Part shown: in pieces, positions 34,961 to 45,730 of the stretch | How positions within the stretch are numbered: position 1 is the stretch's first letter | Layout of the letters: each line of letters begins with the position of its first letter | DNA from: Hymenopus coronatus | Taxonomy: Eukaryota > Arthropoda > Insecta > Mantodea > Hymenopodidae | NCBI GenBank assembly: GCA_030762935.1 | Contig: CM060893.1 | Span: 9,592,001-9,656,000, forward strand | Direction: 5' to 3' | Length of the DNA stretch: 64,000 bases | Position numbers and translations under genes: made by a program | The notes under the pieces: generated by a model | Told to the model about the DNA's origin: nothing | Database searches by the model: none | What the model saw: only the letters and a program-made list of their open reading frames with translations

Positions 34961-35184
34961 TTTTCATTTTACAAAATTACAATCAAAAGTCTTAATGTTT
35001 GCAGATGATGTCTTATGGAATTCTAAACCAAAAGCTCAAAAACAGCAGTTAATAGATGTACACAAAAACAGTCCTCGATAACATTACAGAATTGGAAATC
35101 TGTTAATTTAATAAAAATTAATACTTAGAAAACAAATTATCAATTATTTACACTAAGGAAGAAACCAATAATTATTTCCCTTAA

Positions 35185-36155
35185 CCCTAGAGAGGTAGCG
35201 CGGTGTATTTTCCGACCCCAGTCAGTTTTATTTGCAAGATGTGAATAATGTTTTTGGATACCTGCACTCTGTCTTTCCCTTTTTATTGCACTCCTTGGCC
35301 TTTGTTAGAGGTCATTAGCATTGGAGTACAGGCCACATATTCCCTGAAAATAGGCTATTTGTGAGCATCGGCTCAAAGAAGGAAGGTAAATACCCTATGC
35401 ACCTCTCCTGTTGCTTATTGTATTTCATGTAACATACTGTTTCTGTAGTTATAGCTCGTCCTCCGAGAAGTTGTGGCTATAATATGTACTTATTTTGCAA
35501 TGTAGTGTTGTTTTATATCATTATGAGTTACAAGGAACAACAGGGAAGGTTCTCAGCCCTAATAAGGGAAGTTGAAAAAGAGGAAATATTAGGTAGTGAA
35601 AATAGTGAAATGGAAAATGAATGTGAAATATGAGTTCAAATAGCGAAAGAGAACAAAAAGCAGAAGAGGAAGAACTCGATATTCGCGCACTCGCCTCCAC
35701 AATATGGTGACCCACTTACCAAGTGTAAATCAGCAGCAAAAAAAAAAAAATGCAAACTCTCCTTTAGAGACCACAGTGTAAGAGCTATGTTTAAATTATA
35801 AAAGGGCTAAAAACATGTGTTTTTACTGTTGAGATAAAAAAAAATGATTAACTGACTTATTATCATTATACTAGTGAAGTGAACACTGAAGTCTGTGTAT
35901 TATGCTGCACCTCTGTTCCAAGTTACTGCAATTTTAGAAAGTAACATCTATTGTGATGGTTTAACTTTCATTTTTAAGCTAATCTTTATACCACCAACAT
36001 TTATTTTAATGTATTATGTTTTGATCGGTAAATATAAGCAATAATTTTACAAAATGATTTATTTAGCTCGCTTACAACAACCATTTTACTCCTGGGGTCT
36101 TAGGTAATCCCGCGACACCTCTAATGTAAGACATACTAGCACCACCTTTTTAGGG
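35185..36155. mobile_element. piggyBac-type element, non-autonomous, 971 bp
   Basis: It is flanked by TTAA on both sides (35181-35184 and 36156-36159). The ends are CCCTAGAGAGGTAGCGC and, inverted, CCCTAAAAAGGTGGTGC: the CCCT start, TTAA duplication and terminal inverted repeats of piggyBac. A short acidic frame from about 35524 (MSYKEQQGRFSALIREVEKE) with a stop at 35629-35631 may be a remnant of a transposase N-terminus. No DDE domain remains. It inserted into the RT/thumb region of an older LINE, so the LINE flanks can be joined across it. Confidence 0.8.
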
Positions 36156-37164
36156 TTAACTAAAAGGGAAAACTCACAGAAACATGTGAAGCCAAATATT
36201 TAGGAATTGTTTTTGATACAAAATTAAAATGGAAAAAACGCATTGATAATATATACAAAAAAACTGAGAAAAACTTACTTCTATTAAAAAGACTGGCAGG
36301 CAAGAAGTGGGGAAGCACTACACAAACTTTAAACACTTTTTACAAGATGTATATTAAACCAACATTTAAAAATTGTGAAGAGATATTAATAATTGCAAAT
36401 ATAGAAAAACTTATTATTCTACAAAAATAAATTCTTTGTCTAGTAACTGGACTGTTAAAACTACCCCAGTACTTGTTCTACAAATTTTAACAAATAATCC
36501 AAGACATGAACTTGGCAGCCATCTTACAGCATGAAAAATTAATCAGACTACCTTATAATGGCTGGGAAAAAGGAAAACCACAAGTGAACCTAAAAGTTCA
36601 ACAAAGTTTCCTTACTAAAGTCAAAGAAATCAAACAAAGATTAAAACTTTACTTAAAAGAAAACATACAAACAAACATTAACCCATTAGAACTATTTGAT
36701 ATTTAATACTATCTGAAGAATTTACAAAATGTGAAACCTCTTTGTGTGTTCTGAAACAAATGGCAGTGGAAATAATAAATTTAAGATAACCTACCAATGA
36801 ATTGCTACATATTTATACTGACTGTTCCAGCTTACCAAATAACAGTAGTACTGGCACAGATGCAACGTGCCCACTCTTCTTTTTCTACAAAAGATAGTTT
36901 AAATACTACAAATTTTGATGGGGAATTTTGGCAAAACTTCAGAGCTTACAAAACCTGTTATATCAAACCAATAAATTTGAAAAAGTTATATTATTATCTG
37001 ACCTTAAAGCAGCTATAGTATCCATAACATCTGATGTAACATCCAATAATCTAAATATTGCAGAATGCTGCAAAATCATAAAACAACTAATTAATTTAAA
37101 TAAAAGATTAATACTTCATTGGGTATCAGCACATTGCGGAAAAAGAAATGGAGTTTTATTTATG

Positions 37165-37432
37165 GACACTCTTTAATTGCTGTGTGGTTCTCAGTGTCCC
37201 ATTCTATACTGGGCATGAAAGACTGCTTAATTTTGCTCAGAGGCCTCTCTTATAAGGCGTGAGGTTCACATGCTGTAAATCTACAACACAGGACCAACAG
37301 CTTTACTTCCCTTCTGAAGGAGGCCATGCTAAGGATTTTCATGCCCAAAATAATCCATCATCCTTTGTGGGTTTGAACCTGCAAACTTTGATATATAAAG
37401 TTAGCATGGTAAGCGTTACACCACAAAGGGCT
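37165..37432 (-). repeat. SINE-1 copy inside LINE RNase H
   Basis: GGACACTCTTTAATTGCTGT, GAGGCCTCTCTTATAAGGC, GAGGCCATGCTAAGGATTTT, GGGTTTGAACCTGCAAAC and ACACCACAAAGGGC. Complete minus-strand copy. The LINE reading resumes with GGTAATGAAACAGCTGACTT just after it. Confidence 0.8.
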
Positions 37433-37879
37433 AGGTCTAATACAGGGTAATGAAACAGCTGACTTTCTAGCCAAGAAAGAGTAAAATTATATCACATTAT
37501 ATTTAATTCAATAAGTTATCACTCTATCAAAAGAATCATTATATCAACATATAATAAATAGTAAAGATGATAATGCATTACAAACAAAAGGAAAACCAAG
37601 GGAAATTTTATGTAATAACACAACCAGAATCATTACACTACCAAGAAAATCCATGGTAGCAACTTTTAGACTCCTAATGGGCCACGACTGTCTCAGTAAA
37701 CATTTATTCAATGTTGGTATAATGAAATCTCCTATGTCCTTTTTGTACACTTAAAGAAAATTAGGATGGAAACCCCACTCCTCTGCCCAACCTTTAGTCA
37801 ATATGATAAGAGAACATAAAAATACTGGAATGCAAGAGAGCAAATGGCTTCATTGCCAGTTGCTCAACATTAGATACCA

Positions 37880-38850
37880 ACCAACATTTGTGTGTTTGAA
37901 AAAAAAAACAGTCTTTCAAGGAATGATGCTCTCTTTGTGAGCCACTTTAAGAAGCGAGGTTTTTTAATGTTCCACTTATTCTTCTGAACACCAAAAAGTG
38001 ATACTGTGCATTTTATCTTTAATTTTTGGATATAAAAAAAGAAATTGGAAGGTGTTAAATCATGGCTATATGGTGGAAGGTCCTTGTTTCAGAACTCAGG
38101 GCCTCTAGGTAATCAGTTGTATGGGTTGCTCTTTGTGATAATGCATAGCTATAGGTTTTTTTAATCATTTGCAGTAAACAGATTTCTTTAGCATTAACGG
38201 TACATCTATCTTCCAATGCTATAAACCCAATATGGTACGTATTATAAAAAAATTAGCATGTCTTAGATGTACTGTGAATTCACCAGACTTGGGTTCCATT
38301 CGAAAAAGCAATTGAACCAATAGACTTTTTTACAGGATGGTAACAATAAATCCAAAATTTATCACCATTAATGATATTGCCTTGAATTTTTCCAGAATTT
38401 TTCTGCTCTAAATATTGCATTAATGTTTTTGATTGGGAATCAGTTTAAATTGAGTCTATCAAAGACACAAAAGTTTTCTCGTTCCAACAGTTGATGTAAA
38501 ATGTTTAGGATGTGATGATTACCAATGCTCATTGTCACACAAATAAATTCATAAGATGACCCTCAATTTTTTTTAAGCATTGCTCAAACAGCAGCAATAT
38601 TTTTATCAGTAACAGCAGTTCGTGGGGATCTTTCTCAAAGTTCATCATTAAGATCTCTTTTGAATTGCTTGTACCAATTATAAATAACTGCCTTAGATGA
38701 AAGCTCTTCAACAATTACATTTCCAAACCTATCTTCACATTGTTCAGGTGTTAAAAATCATTTAACACCTTTAAAAACCTCATTTAACCTCATTTAAAAT
38801 TGACTGTTTAAAATCATAGAAATCAAACCCAAATATATTCTCTGGAACAT
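37880..38850 (-). pseudogene. Decayed mariner-type transposase
   Basis: Minus-strand pieces, in order from high to low coordinates: IYNWYKQFKRDLNDEL near 38670, SPRTAVTDKNIAAV, GNHHILNILHQLL near 38500, FEWNPSLVNS near 38290 (position of the catalytic-D region), then FFISKN and RISGTLKNLAS near 38000, where mariner has FFLFPKLK and the C-terminal helices. Frames change several times and the DDD residues are not preserved. I could not define the terminal inverted repeats. Old copy downstream of ZNF2. Confidence 0.55.
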
Positions 38851-39354
38851 TTTGGTGAACAAAAAATGTTAGAGATATTTAACACACTAGTAGAAGAAAT
38901 TGAACAAACTAGATAAAAATTCGTTAAAATATTTTAAAGTAGCTGTCAAATATAAACAAATTTCATTTAATTGTTGATAAAGGCTTAAACCTTACAGTGT
39001 AACCCTTGTATGCAATTTTAAACTAATTTAAGGTGTGCTTAAAATTGAGGAACCTGGAAGTAAATAAAGGCGTCTAAATGACATACATAATTGTTTTAAG
39101 GCAACTTAACATTTTTATTTTATTTTGTTTTGTAAAAAAAAAATATTAGAAAAAGTGTATGGGGTGGGTCTAAAATTATGCAAAACAATAACAAAAAAAT
39201 TGCTAAAATACCAAACTTGATATTTGAGTCCAGTATCTGCCAAGAATGTGACATAATAATATTCAAGAATATCCCCCACCTCAAGCCATGGAAAAAAATT
39301 CAGAAATTTTAATTTTGTTAAAAGTGGTTCTGATTATGGTATAGGTTGAATAAG
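38851..39354. other. Intergenic, with family R fragment
   Basis: 39180-39335 has ATACCAAACTTGATATTTGAG, AAGAATGTGACA and AAAAGTGGTTCTGATTATGG, a diverged piece of family R in plus orientation. The rest is unassigned. Confidence 0.4.
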
Positions 39355-39875
39355 TACAGTCAGACTGAAAAATTCAATGCCATATCCAGGATTTGAACCA
39401 CGGATCTCCCGATCTCTAGCCGGTTGCTCTGCCACTGAGCTACCATGGCAACATGCCGGCATAGCATTGAATTTTTCAACTGACTTTAAACCTAGGATTC
39501 ATAGTATGGCCAACTATTATGGTCAATTTGTATGGAATAATTGTTTGCCATGCCGACATGTTGCCATGGTAGCTCAGAGGCAGAGCAACCGTGGTTGAAA
39601 TCCCGGCTATGGCATTGAATTTTTCAGTCTGATTCTACCTATCCAAACTCCTGTCCTACACACGGCTTGTGTGAAAAGTACTTGCAACATTGTAAGTCGC
39701 CATTTTGGTAGTCATCTCAAAAAGACTTTGTGAGCACCTTGTGGTTTACCGGGAAAATATACGAGTCAGTTAGAAAATTCAATGCTATGCTGGCATGTTG
39801 CCATGGTAGCTCAGTGGCAGATATCCGTGGTTCAAATCCGGGCTATGGCACTGCATTTTTCAGTCTGACTCTACC
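39355..39875. repeat. SINE-5: three tRNA-like modules, one inverted
   Basis: A tRNA-like module TTGCCATGGTAGCTCAGTGG (A-box) with GTGGTTCAAATCC (B-box) occurs reversed at about 39375-39455 and forward at about 39550-39612 and 39798-39852. Each is joined to GCATTGAATTTTTCAGTCTGA, so units 1 and 2 form an inverted pair. The forward units lack most of the anticodon arm (GCAGAGCAACCGTGGTT; GGCAGATATCCGTGGTT), so they are not functional tRNAs. Confidence 0.65.
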
Positions 39876-40305
39876 TTTCCAACTCCTGACCTACACACGG
39901 CTAAATGTGACTAGAATACTAAAGGTGAGCCACTCCGGGTTGAGAAGCTGCTATTGGCTCTCTACCTATGACGTAGCGGAGAGCGAAGTCGAACCCGCGG
40001 AATACATATTCAGCGCAGCGAAAGTACTATTTTTTCACGAATTATCAATTATTACTACACATGTCAGTGTTTTAAAAGGCATATTAATTCACGTACATTG
40101 TGGACACACCGCAAACCAAAGTGCGTGAAAACTGCATTAATAATAATAATAATAACTACTGGAATAAGGAGTACCGGAGCGCAAACTGAAGGTGCTACAA
40201 GAGATTTAAGACATGAATTTCTTTAAGAGTGATAAAGAATAATTTACAACTACTCAAAAGAATACATTAAATAGACATGCTACTACATATTTTGACCCTA
40301 AACAA

Positions 40306-40578
40306 TTAAAACTTAATACCACCAGGTGGTTTAAGGTGTTTTGGAAGATGACGCGTATATCTTTCTGCATACTTATTTAAATCTTTTTGCCTATTTTTGG
40401 AATTTAAATATCTAATTCTAATAAACGTTCTAGATCGAACATAGAGAGTAATAATTTTTACCTGGACGTCTGGAAACCTTTCTTTTAATAAAACTAGTAA
40501 AGCTTTCAACACATATTTGACTTTTGAAACGGTTCTTACTCGTGCAATTACGGAGAAGTATATGGGAATTATATGCAA
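40306..40578 (-). pseudogene. Possible P-element/THAP9-like transposase C-terminus
   Basis: A 90-codon minus-strand frame contains VKYVLKALLVLLKERFPDVQ followed by LYVRSRTFIRIRYLNSKNRQ, a basic segment resembling the conserved C-terminal F-V-[KR]-x-R-T-F-I-R-[IL]-x-x-L-N box of P-type transposases. It then ends RHLPKHLKPPGGIKF. A DDE core is not visible; upstream on this strand lies a family R piece (about 40590-40700). Assignment rests on one motif recalled from the family and needs a profile search. Confidence 0.35.
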
Positions 40579-40738
40579 TTATCTTATTACTTACTTCCGG
40601 GTGAATAAAAGGGAAATAAGGGAATACACTAGGCTAAAGCGATAGTCAAATATTTTAAAAGCTGGTTGTTATATGATTGAAGTACCTTTGTTTGTATGGA
40701 CAGTGGTTGACAAATTCCCATAATGGGGAAATACAAGT

Positions 40739-42187
40739 TTTTACTTTCTCTACACATACTATGTATTTAGTATAGAGAGAAGGTATTGAATTCTACCCAA
40801 AAATTCGATACCGAGATTTCACTGGAAATACATGTTTTAGTCTCTCCTGTATCCAAAAAAAAAGTATTTTTGGAAAAAGGTCCGCGCGCATGTGTGTGTC
40901 CCTGTGTATGTGAACACAACTCAAAAACGAAAAATCGGTAAAATACCAAACTTGGTATTTATGCTTAGTATCTTCCAGGTATGTGGCACGAAGATTTTGA
41001 GAAAAATCCTCCACCCCAAACTACCCTTTACACGGAAAAAACATGGCTTTAACGATTTTGATTAAAATCCCGTATATTAAATATATTTATATGGGTAATT
41101 AAATTTATATTTTGAATTTTCTGGGAATAGCCTTTAAAGACCTCTTTATTCTGGATGCCTTTTGCGTAACTGGTTAGCTGTTAGAGACAGACAAAACAAT
41201 AAATGTAGATCACGTTAAAACACACAATTTATGACATACGTTTTCTTTTTTTTTTTTTTTTTTTTTCTTTTTTTTTTTTTTTCGTTAAATGGACTATTTC
41301 TTAGATATTCCTTGTTATTTGTTTCAGATTCAAAATACTTATTAAACTTTTCTTACACGAAAAGTTGTAAGCTCCTGGCCATGCATAGAAACAGATCTGA
41401 ACCACATGGCAACCAGCTTTTACAAGATTTGACTATCGTTTTAGCCTAGTGTATTCCCTTACTTTCCTTCTACTTAAAAGGAAGCAGGTAATTAAGACAA
41501 GTTCTGACTATTATCATAAAGCAGATAGAAGAATGTGCTCTTTAACAATAATGTATTACGGTGATACAGAGAAAGTCATGTGAATGGAACACATCAGATT
41601 TTTTAAAACTAAAACTAATAACAAGAAATATCTAAAAAACGGCCAATCTCAGGAAAAAAAAAAATGTATATAACCTAAATTATTTGTTTAAACGAGCTCT
41701 AAATTTTTTTTGTAAGTTTTTGTCGATCTCTTACAGTTTACCAGTTATGTAAAATTCCACAAATTTAATCCAGAATAAACGTGTCTTCAGAGGTTATTCC
41801 CAGAAAATTGAAGATGTACATTTTATTTGTCATGTAAATATCTTAAATATAAGAGATTTTAATCAAAATCGTTGGAGCCATTTTTGAGAAAATCAACATT
41901 TTCGAATGTTTTTCCATGTAAAGGGTAGTTGAAGGGAGAATTTTCTAGAAAATCGTCGTGTCGCATCCTTTGAAGATACCAAACTTAAGTACCATGGTAT
42001 TAGGTTTTTGAGCTATTCTGCCCCCCCTACACACATACATACGAACGTTTTTCCAAAAATGTTTTTTTTTATTTCAGGGGGACCCAAAACATGTGTTTCC
42101 GGTTACATCTCATTATTGCATTTTTGGGTACAATACAATACCTTCTCTATGCACTATGCACATAGTAAATGTAGAAAAAGTAAAAAT
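40739..42187. repeat. Family R inverted pair (fold-back, ~1.45 kb)
   Basis: The plus-strand copy starts at the hairpin end ACTTTCTCTACACATACTATG and runs to about 41605 (CATGTGAATGGAACACATCA). A minus-strand copy starts near 41640 and ends at the mirror hairpin end, GCACTATGCACATAGTAAATG, at 42187. The halves share TTTTACCGATTTTTCGTTTT-like, GGAAGATACTAAGC and AATAGCCTTTAAAGACCTC text in opposite order. It is either a fold-back element with long inverted ends or two nested copies. Confidence 0.65.
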
Positions 42188-42189
42188 AC

Positions 42190-43004
42190 ATATCAAGTTT
42201 TCAATTACCTTGGTTATTAAATATGCTTTGTTCAGATAATATTTGCATGATAACGTGATCTACATATAGTTTGCTTTATTAAGCCTGATTTTCCTAATAC
42301 TAAAGGAATACTGCATAAATTATAATTTGAAGCAAAGTTTACGATTTGAGAGCGTAAACAGTTGAAGATCATTTCCTTGTTAAAATTCGATTACTAATGC
42401 TATCGTTTGTTTTTTTTTTTTTTTTATTTTTTTAATATAATACGATTAAAGAGGAGCAACAACATAAGCTAACAAAAGCAGTTTTAAAGTTTACAGCGTA
42501 GAACTTCGGAATAAATTTAAGGACATACATTTGCTTTCTGACTCTTTCTCCTTCTGCGAATGCCAAACACCACCTACCGCATACCAAATAAAACCGGTAA
42601 TATGCCGTTAGCTATCTCAGGTTTCATTTCCACATATCTACAGCGTTTTAATGAATATTTGAAGAGAAATACGTAATTGTCGCCAGTTTGATATTTAGGC
42701 TATTTATCCGTAAAAAGTGACTGATTTGCATTTCTTGTGTCTAAGATGAGGTGAATTATTATAGATGCGATCTGGTTTCAATTGTGGGTGTGATCAAATT
42801 ATGTCATAAGGTGAATTTTATCTGAAAATGCATGCTCAAACGAACTTCACTATCGATGACGTCACGCACCAGGCCAGTCGTAAGCAAAGTAAGCGAGAAA
42901 GATGAGGGGTGAAACCCCACTTGCACACGGCTTGTGAGATAAAATTATTCCATACAGTTGGCTATGCTGAAGTGACTCGCACTTGCAAGTATACGACAGT
43001 ATAT
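42190..43004. other. Intergenic DNA left of block B
   Basis: T tract at 42410-42432. No gene or assigned repeat. GATGACGTCACGCACC near 42855 has a CRE-like TGACGTCA, which alone means little. Confidence 0.35.
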
Positions 43005-43479
43005 ATGGTATATAATCTACACCTATGGTCTACAACATTACCGTTATGTTTGTGTAAAGTAAATTTTCCCGAGAGTTGGGGCTTTGCGATACTGCAGTAT
43101 TGAGAAGTGCATATCATTGAAGATAAGCTTGTTTTGTAATTTAGCTCATGGGAAGCGTATTGTATTTATTTTCGCACACATTTAATAGGATTCCATAAAA
43201 TTCGCTAAATCCTAAAGTTTGGGTATTTTGCAGGGAAATTGATAAAAATAACATATCGCAGCTAACCCTATTTACTTTTCCACAATATATTGTTAACCCT
43301 CTGTCTTCACAATAGTTCATGATGGAATTAAGCCGTGAACGAGCGGTTCAAAAAATGTATCAAATAGCGTTCCAGGCACAAAATTAAACATACCTAAACA
43401 ATTGTGTTCAGGCTGTCTTAAGGTTGGCTACGCTAGTTACTGAGCGCGGCGGGCACAGAACAACAGGATGTGGTTTGTG

Positions 43480-43574
43480 TCTATGAAGGCGTTATAGTAA
43501 ATTAAGTTATTTACTAAAACAAGGAGAAATTTAGTAGTAAGGTTATGAAGCTAAATTTGTTTCGTAATTTGCGG
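43480..43574 (+). other. Probable 5' UTR (leader) exon of ZNF3
   Basis: Ends GTAATTTGCGG with donor GTAAGT, like ZNF2's leader. The upstream GAGCGCGGCGGGCACAGAAC shares bases with both other copies. Whether it still splices to anything is doubtful, because the N-terminal coding exons of ZNF3 are missing. Confidence 0.45.
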
Positions 43575-44440
43575 GTAAGTTTCGTGTTCATTAAGATTAT
43601 ATAAGCACTATTTCAATAGTACGCACAAAAGTAGAATTACTGTTCCTCAGTTCCTCATAAAGTACCTAAAAAGGCGTCGAGTAGGTACAAGTTGTTTATA
43701 TTGTTTCGATTTTTACTACGCAGACATCCAAAGATAGTGCGTTTAGCATAGATATACTCTAGTATGTGTACTGTTAATATTTTAAAATCTAGAAATTTTG
43801 AGGTTAACATGAACAGACTTATTGCATTGGGATTATATTTATTTTTAATCGCACTCCTCGAATTACGCATTTAGGATACGGTATGGCTTTCGGATTGTGT
43901 AATAAAGTCGGGTATTAATGATAATATTAAGTAAACTCGAATGCTTGTCGGACTTTATAGTGCTGCGCACTTAAGCGTAGCCATGGTATAGCCTCGGCAT
44001 TTTTTTTTTTTTTTTTTTAAGGAGAGGAGTGGGGCATTTGCGGCCGAAGGCATGAGGGTCAAGCGTAGTCGAGTGATGACGCGTGTAAAACACCAATCAT
44101 CCGCGCGACTATTATAGAAGTTGCTCCCAAATATTTAATGCAATTACGATTTCACTCCCAATCGTGAGTATTATGCTTGCAAATAGACGTGAACACTAGT
44201 TGCACAATACAAAGAGTGGGGGGAAAGAGGCGGAGTCTTCAAACGCTAGCCAGCAGCAGTGATGGCCAACCTCAGTATCAGTTCATGTCACTACGTATAA
44301 TACCCATGTTTTACGTGCTAATTATTTTCTCAACATGCACACAAAATCATCATTGGAAACTGACATTCTTGATTGCTCAATTATTGGCATAATATTTTCT
44401 CAGTTAATTTTCTTTCTTTAGAATATTCTCTGTATTAACT

Positions 44441-44682
44441 TTTTTTTTTTTTTTTGTATTTTAATGACCTTTAACTTAGTTGGTTATATAGGACAATGAA
44501 TGAAATTGGTGAAATGATGCTCATATGCTCTTGGGGTCCATGGAGCTTATAGTTACTCGACATTCGTCTTCTCAAGATGAGGGAAAACCCCGAAAAAAGC
44601 CGTATCCAGGTAACTCACCCTAAGCGAGATTCAAACTCTCAACGTTTTGAATGTGAGGCAGACACACTACCTAGGCAAGCTA
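44441..44682 (-). repeat. SINE-3 copy (tRNA-Val-like), inserted in block B only
   Basis: It shares GGTCCATGGAGCTTATAGTT, CGACATTCGTCTTCTCAAGA and GAGGCAGACACACTACCTAG with the copy at 286-518. The poly-A end (T tract) faces left. The flanks TATTAACT and ATTTAACT look like a target-site duplication; block A has an unbroken TATTAACTG at the site. Confidence 0.75.
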
Positions 44683-45289
44683 TTTAACTATTTAGTTTGT
44701 GTATTAGTAATAATTTCTAAAGGTATTCAAAGAAGCGTGCAGCTATTGGACAAGTGCAACTAAGGCTACATTGTACAGATAAACTGGTATTTATATAAAC
44801 ATGATTTTAGCTTCCATTTTATGGCTTTATTGAATTTAATGACAAGTATTATAGTTTATAAAAGTTTAAATGCATTCTTGTTATCAAAATAAACAGGAAA
44901 TGTATACTCTTAGTGAAAAACTATAAGTTAAAGCCTAATTCTAAATTGAATGGGTAAAGCTCTGTAGCTGAGGTCTTTTTGGACACAATCAAATACAGTT
45001 ATGGACAAATTTTGATTGGAGGATTTTTCATTCCAAGCACCTATTATTTGGTTTGACAAAGCTAGTTTTGAGTGTCATTGTCATGCAAGCCAATTTAACT
45101 CCTTTTAATGCATTTTCAGCAGTATTCATACATCAGCAAGAGTCAATCTGTAGGTTATAGAATATGTGAACACTGATTATAGTTTAGGATTTTGTTGACT
45201 ATATCAAAGTCTTCCTCACTTAGTGAACCAATGTAATTTTGGGATTGTTTTTATATTGAAGTCTTTTTTATTGTTTCTTCAACAATCCG

Positions 45290-45730
45290 AGGTTACAGTG
45301 TGACATGCAATACTAATAAGGTTCAGATACAAACCCATTATATCAAGTTGAGTCTTTATTTATTCATCAACAATACAAATAGTTTGATATCTGGTTGCAA
45401 CATTGGGCAGATACATATAAGTTGATATCGTGCTGTCCAGTTTCAATATTTAGTAGATACAAAACTATTATATCAAGTTAAGTCTTTTATTCATTTATCA
45501 ACAATACAAGCTGATAATGTAATGTTCCAATTCTAACATGGTGCGGAAACAAAATGTTTATTAAGGGTTGAGAGTTTTTATTGATTCATCAATACACTAA
45601 AGAATATTTGATGACCAATTTTAATAGTCATAATTCAGAAATAAAGATATTTATGAAAGGTGAATATCAATAATGTGAGGATATATTGTATGTCCAATTC
45701 CAATGTGGTGAAGGCAACAAGACTTTAATG
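45290..45730 (+). repeat. Tandem repeat of ~75-110 bp units, block B
   Basis: Units share GCAGATACAnAACnATTATATCAAGTT, GAGTCTTTATTTATTCATCAACAA-like text and AATTCTAACATGGTG, with the order kept relative to 20040-20450. Confidence 0.65.

Larger units (their letters stand above)
34965..37880 (+). pseudogene. LINE fragment with RT end and RNase H domain, disrupted by two insertions
   Basis: LMFADDVLWNSK (RT catalytic box) at about 34990 is followed, after a piggyBac-type insertion, by AKYLGIVFDTKLKWKKRID and LLLLKRLAGKKWGSTTQTL (36195-36340), the thumb region. RNase H follows: IFILTV at the IYTDGS position, FDGEFWQ, VILLSDLKAAIVSI and LHWVSAHCGK. Here a SINE-1 inserts (37165-37432), and RNase H resumes as NETADFLAKKE at about 37450. 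A C-terminal segment, TFRLLMGHDCLSKHL at 37655-37705, is typical of Jockey/I-type elements. Many stops. Confidence 0.75.

Noticed and set aside
42855..42875. CRE-like TGACGTCA as promoter element
   Set aside because: A single 8-bp match with no gene start nearby.
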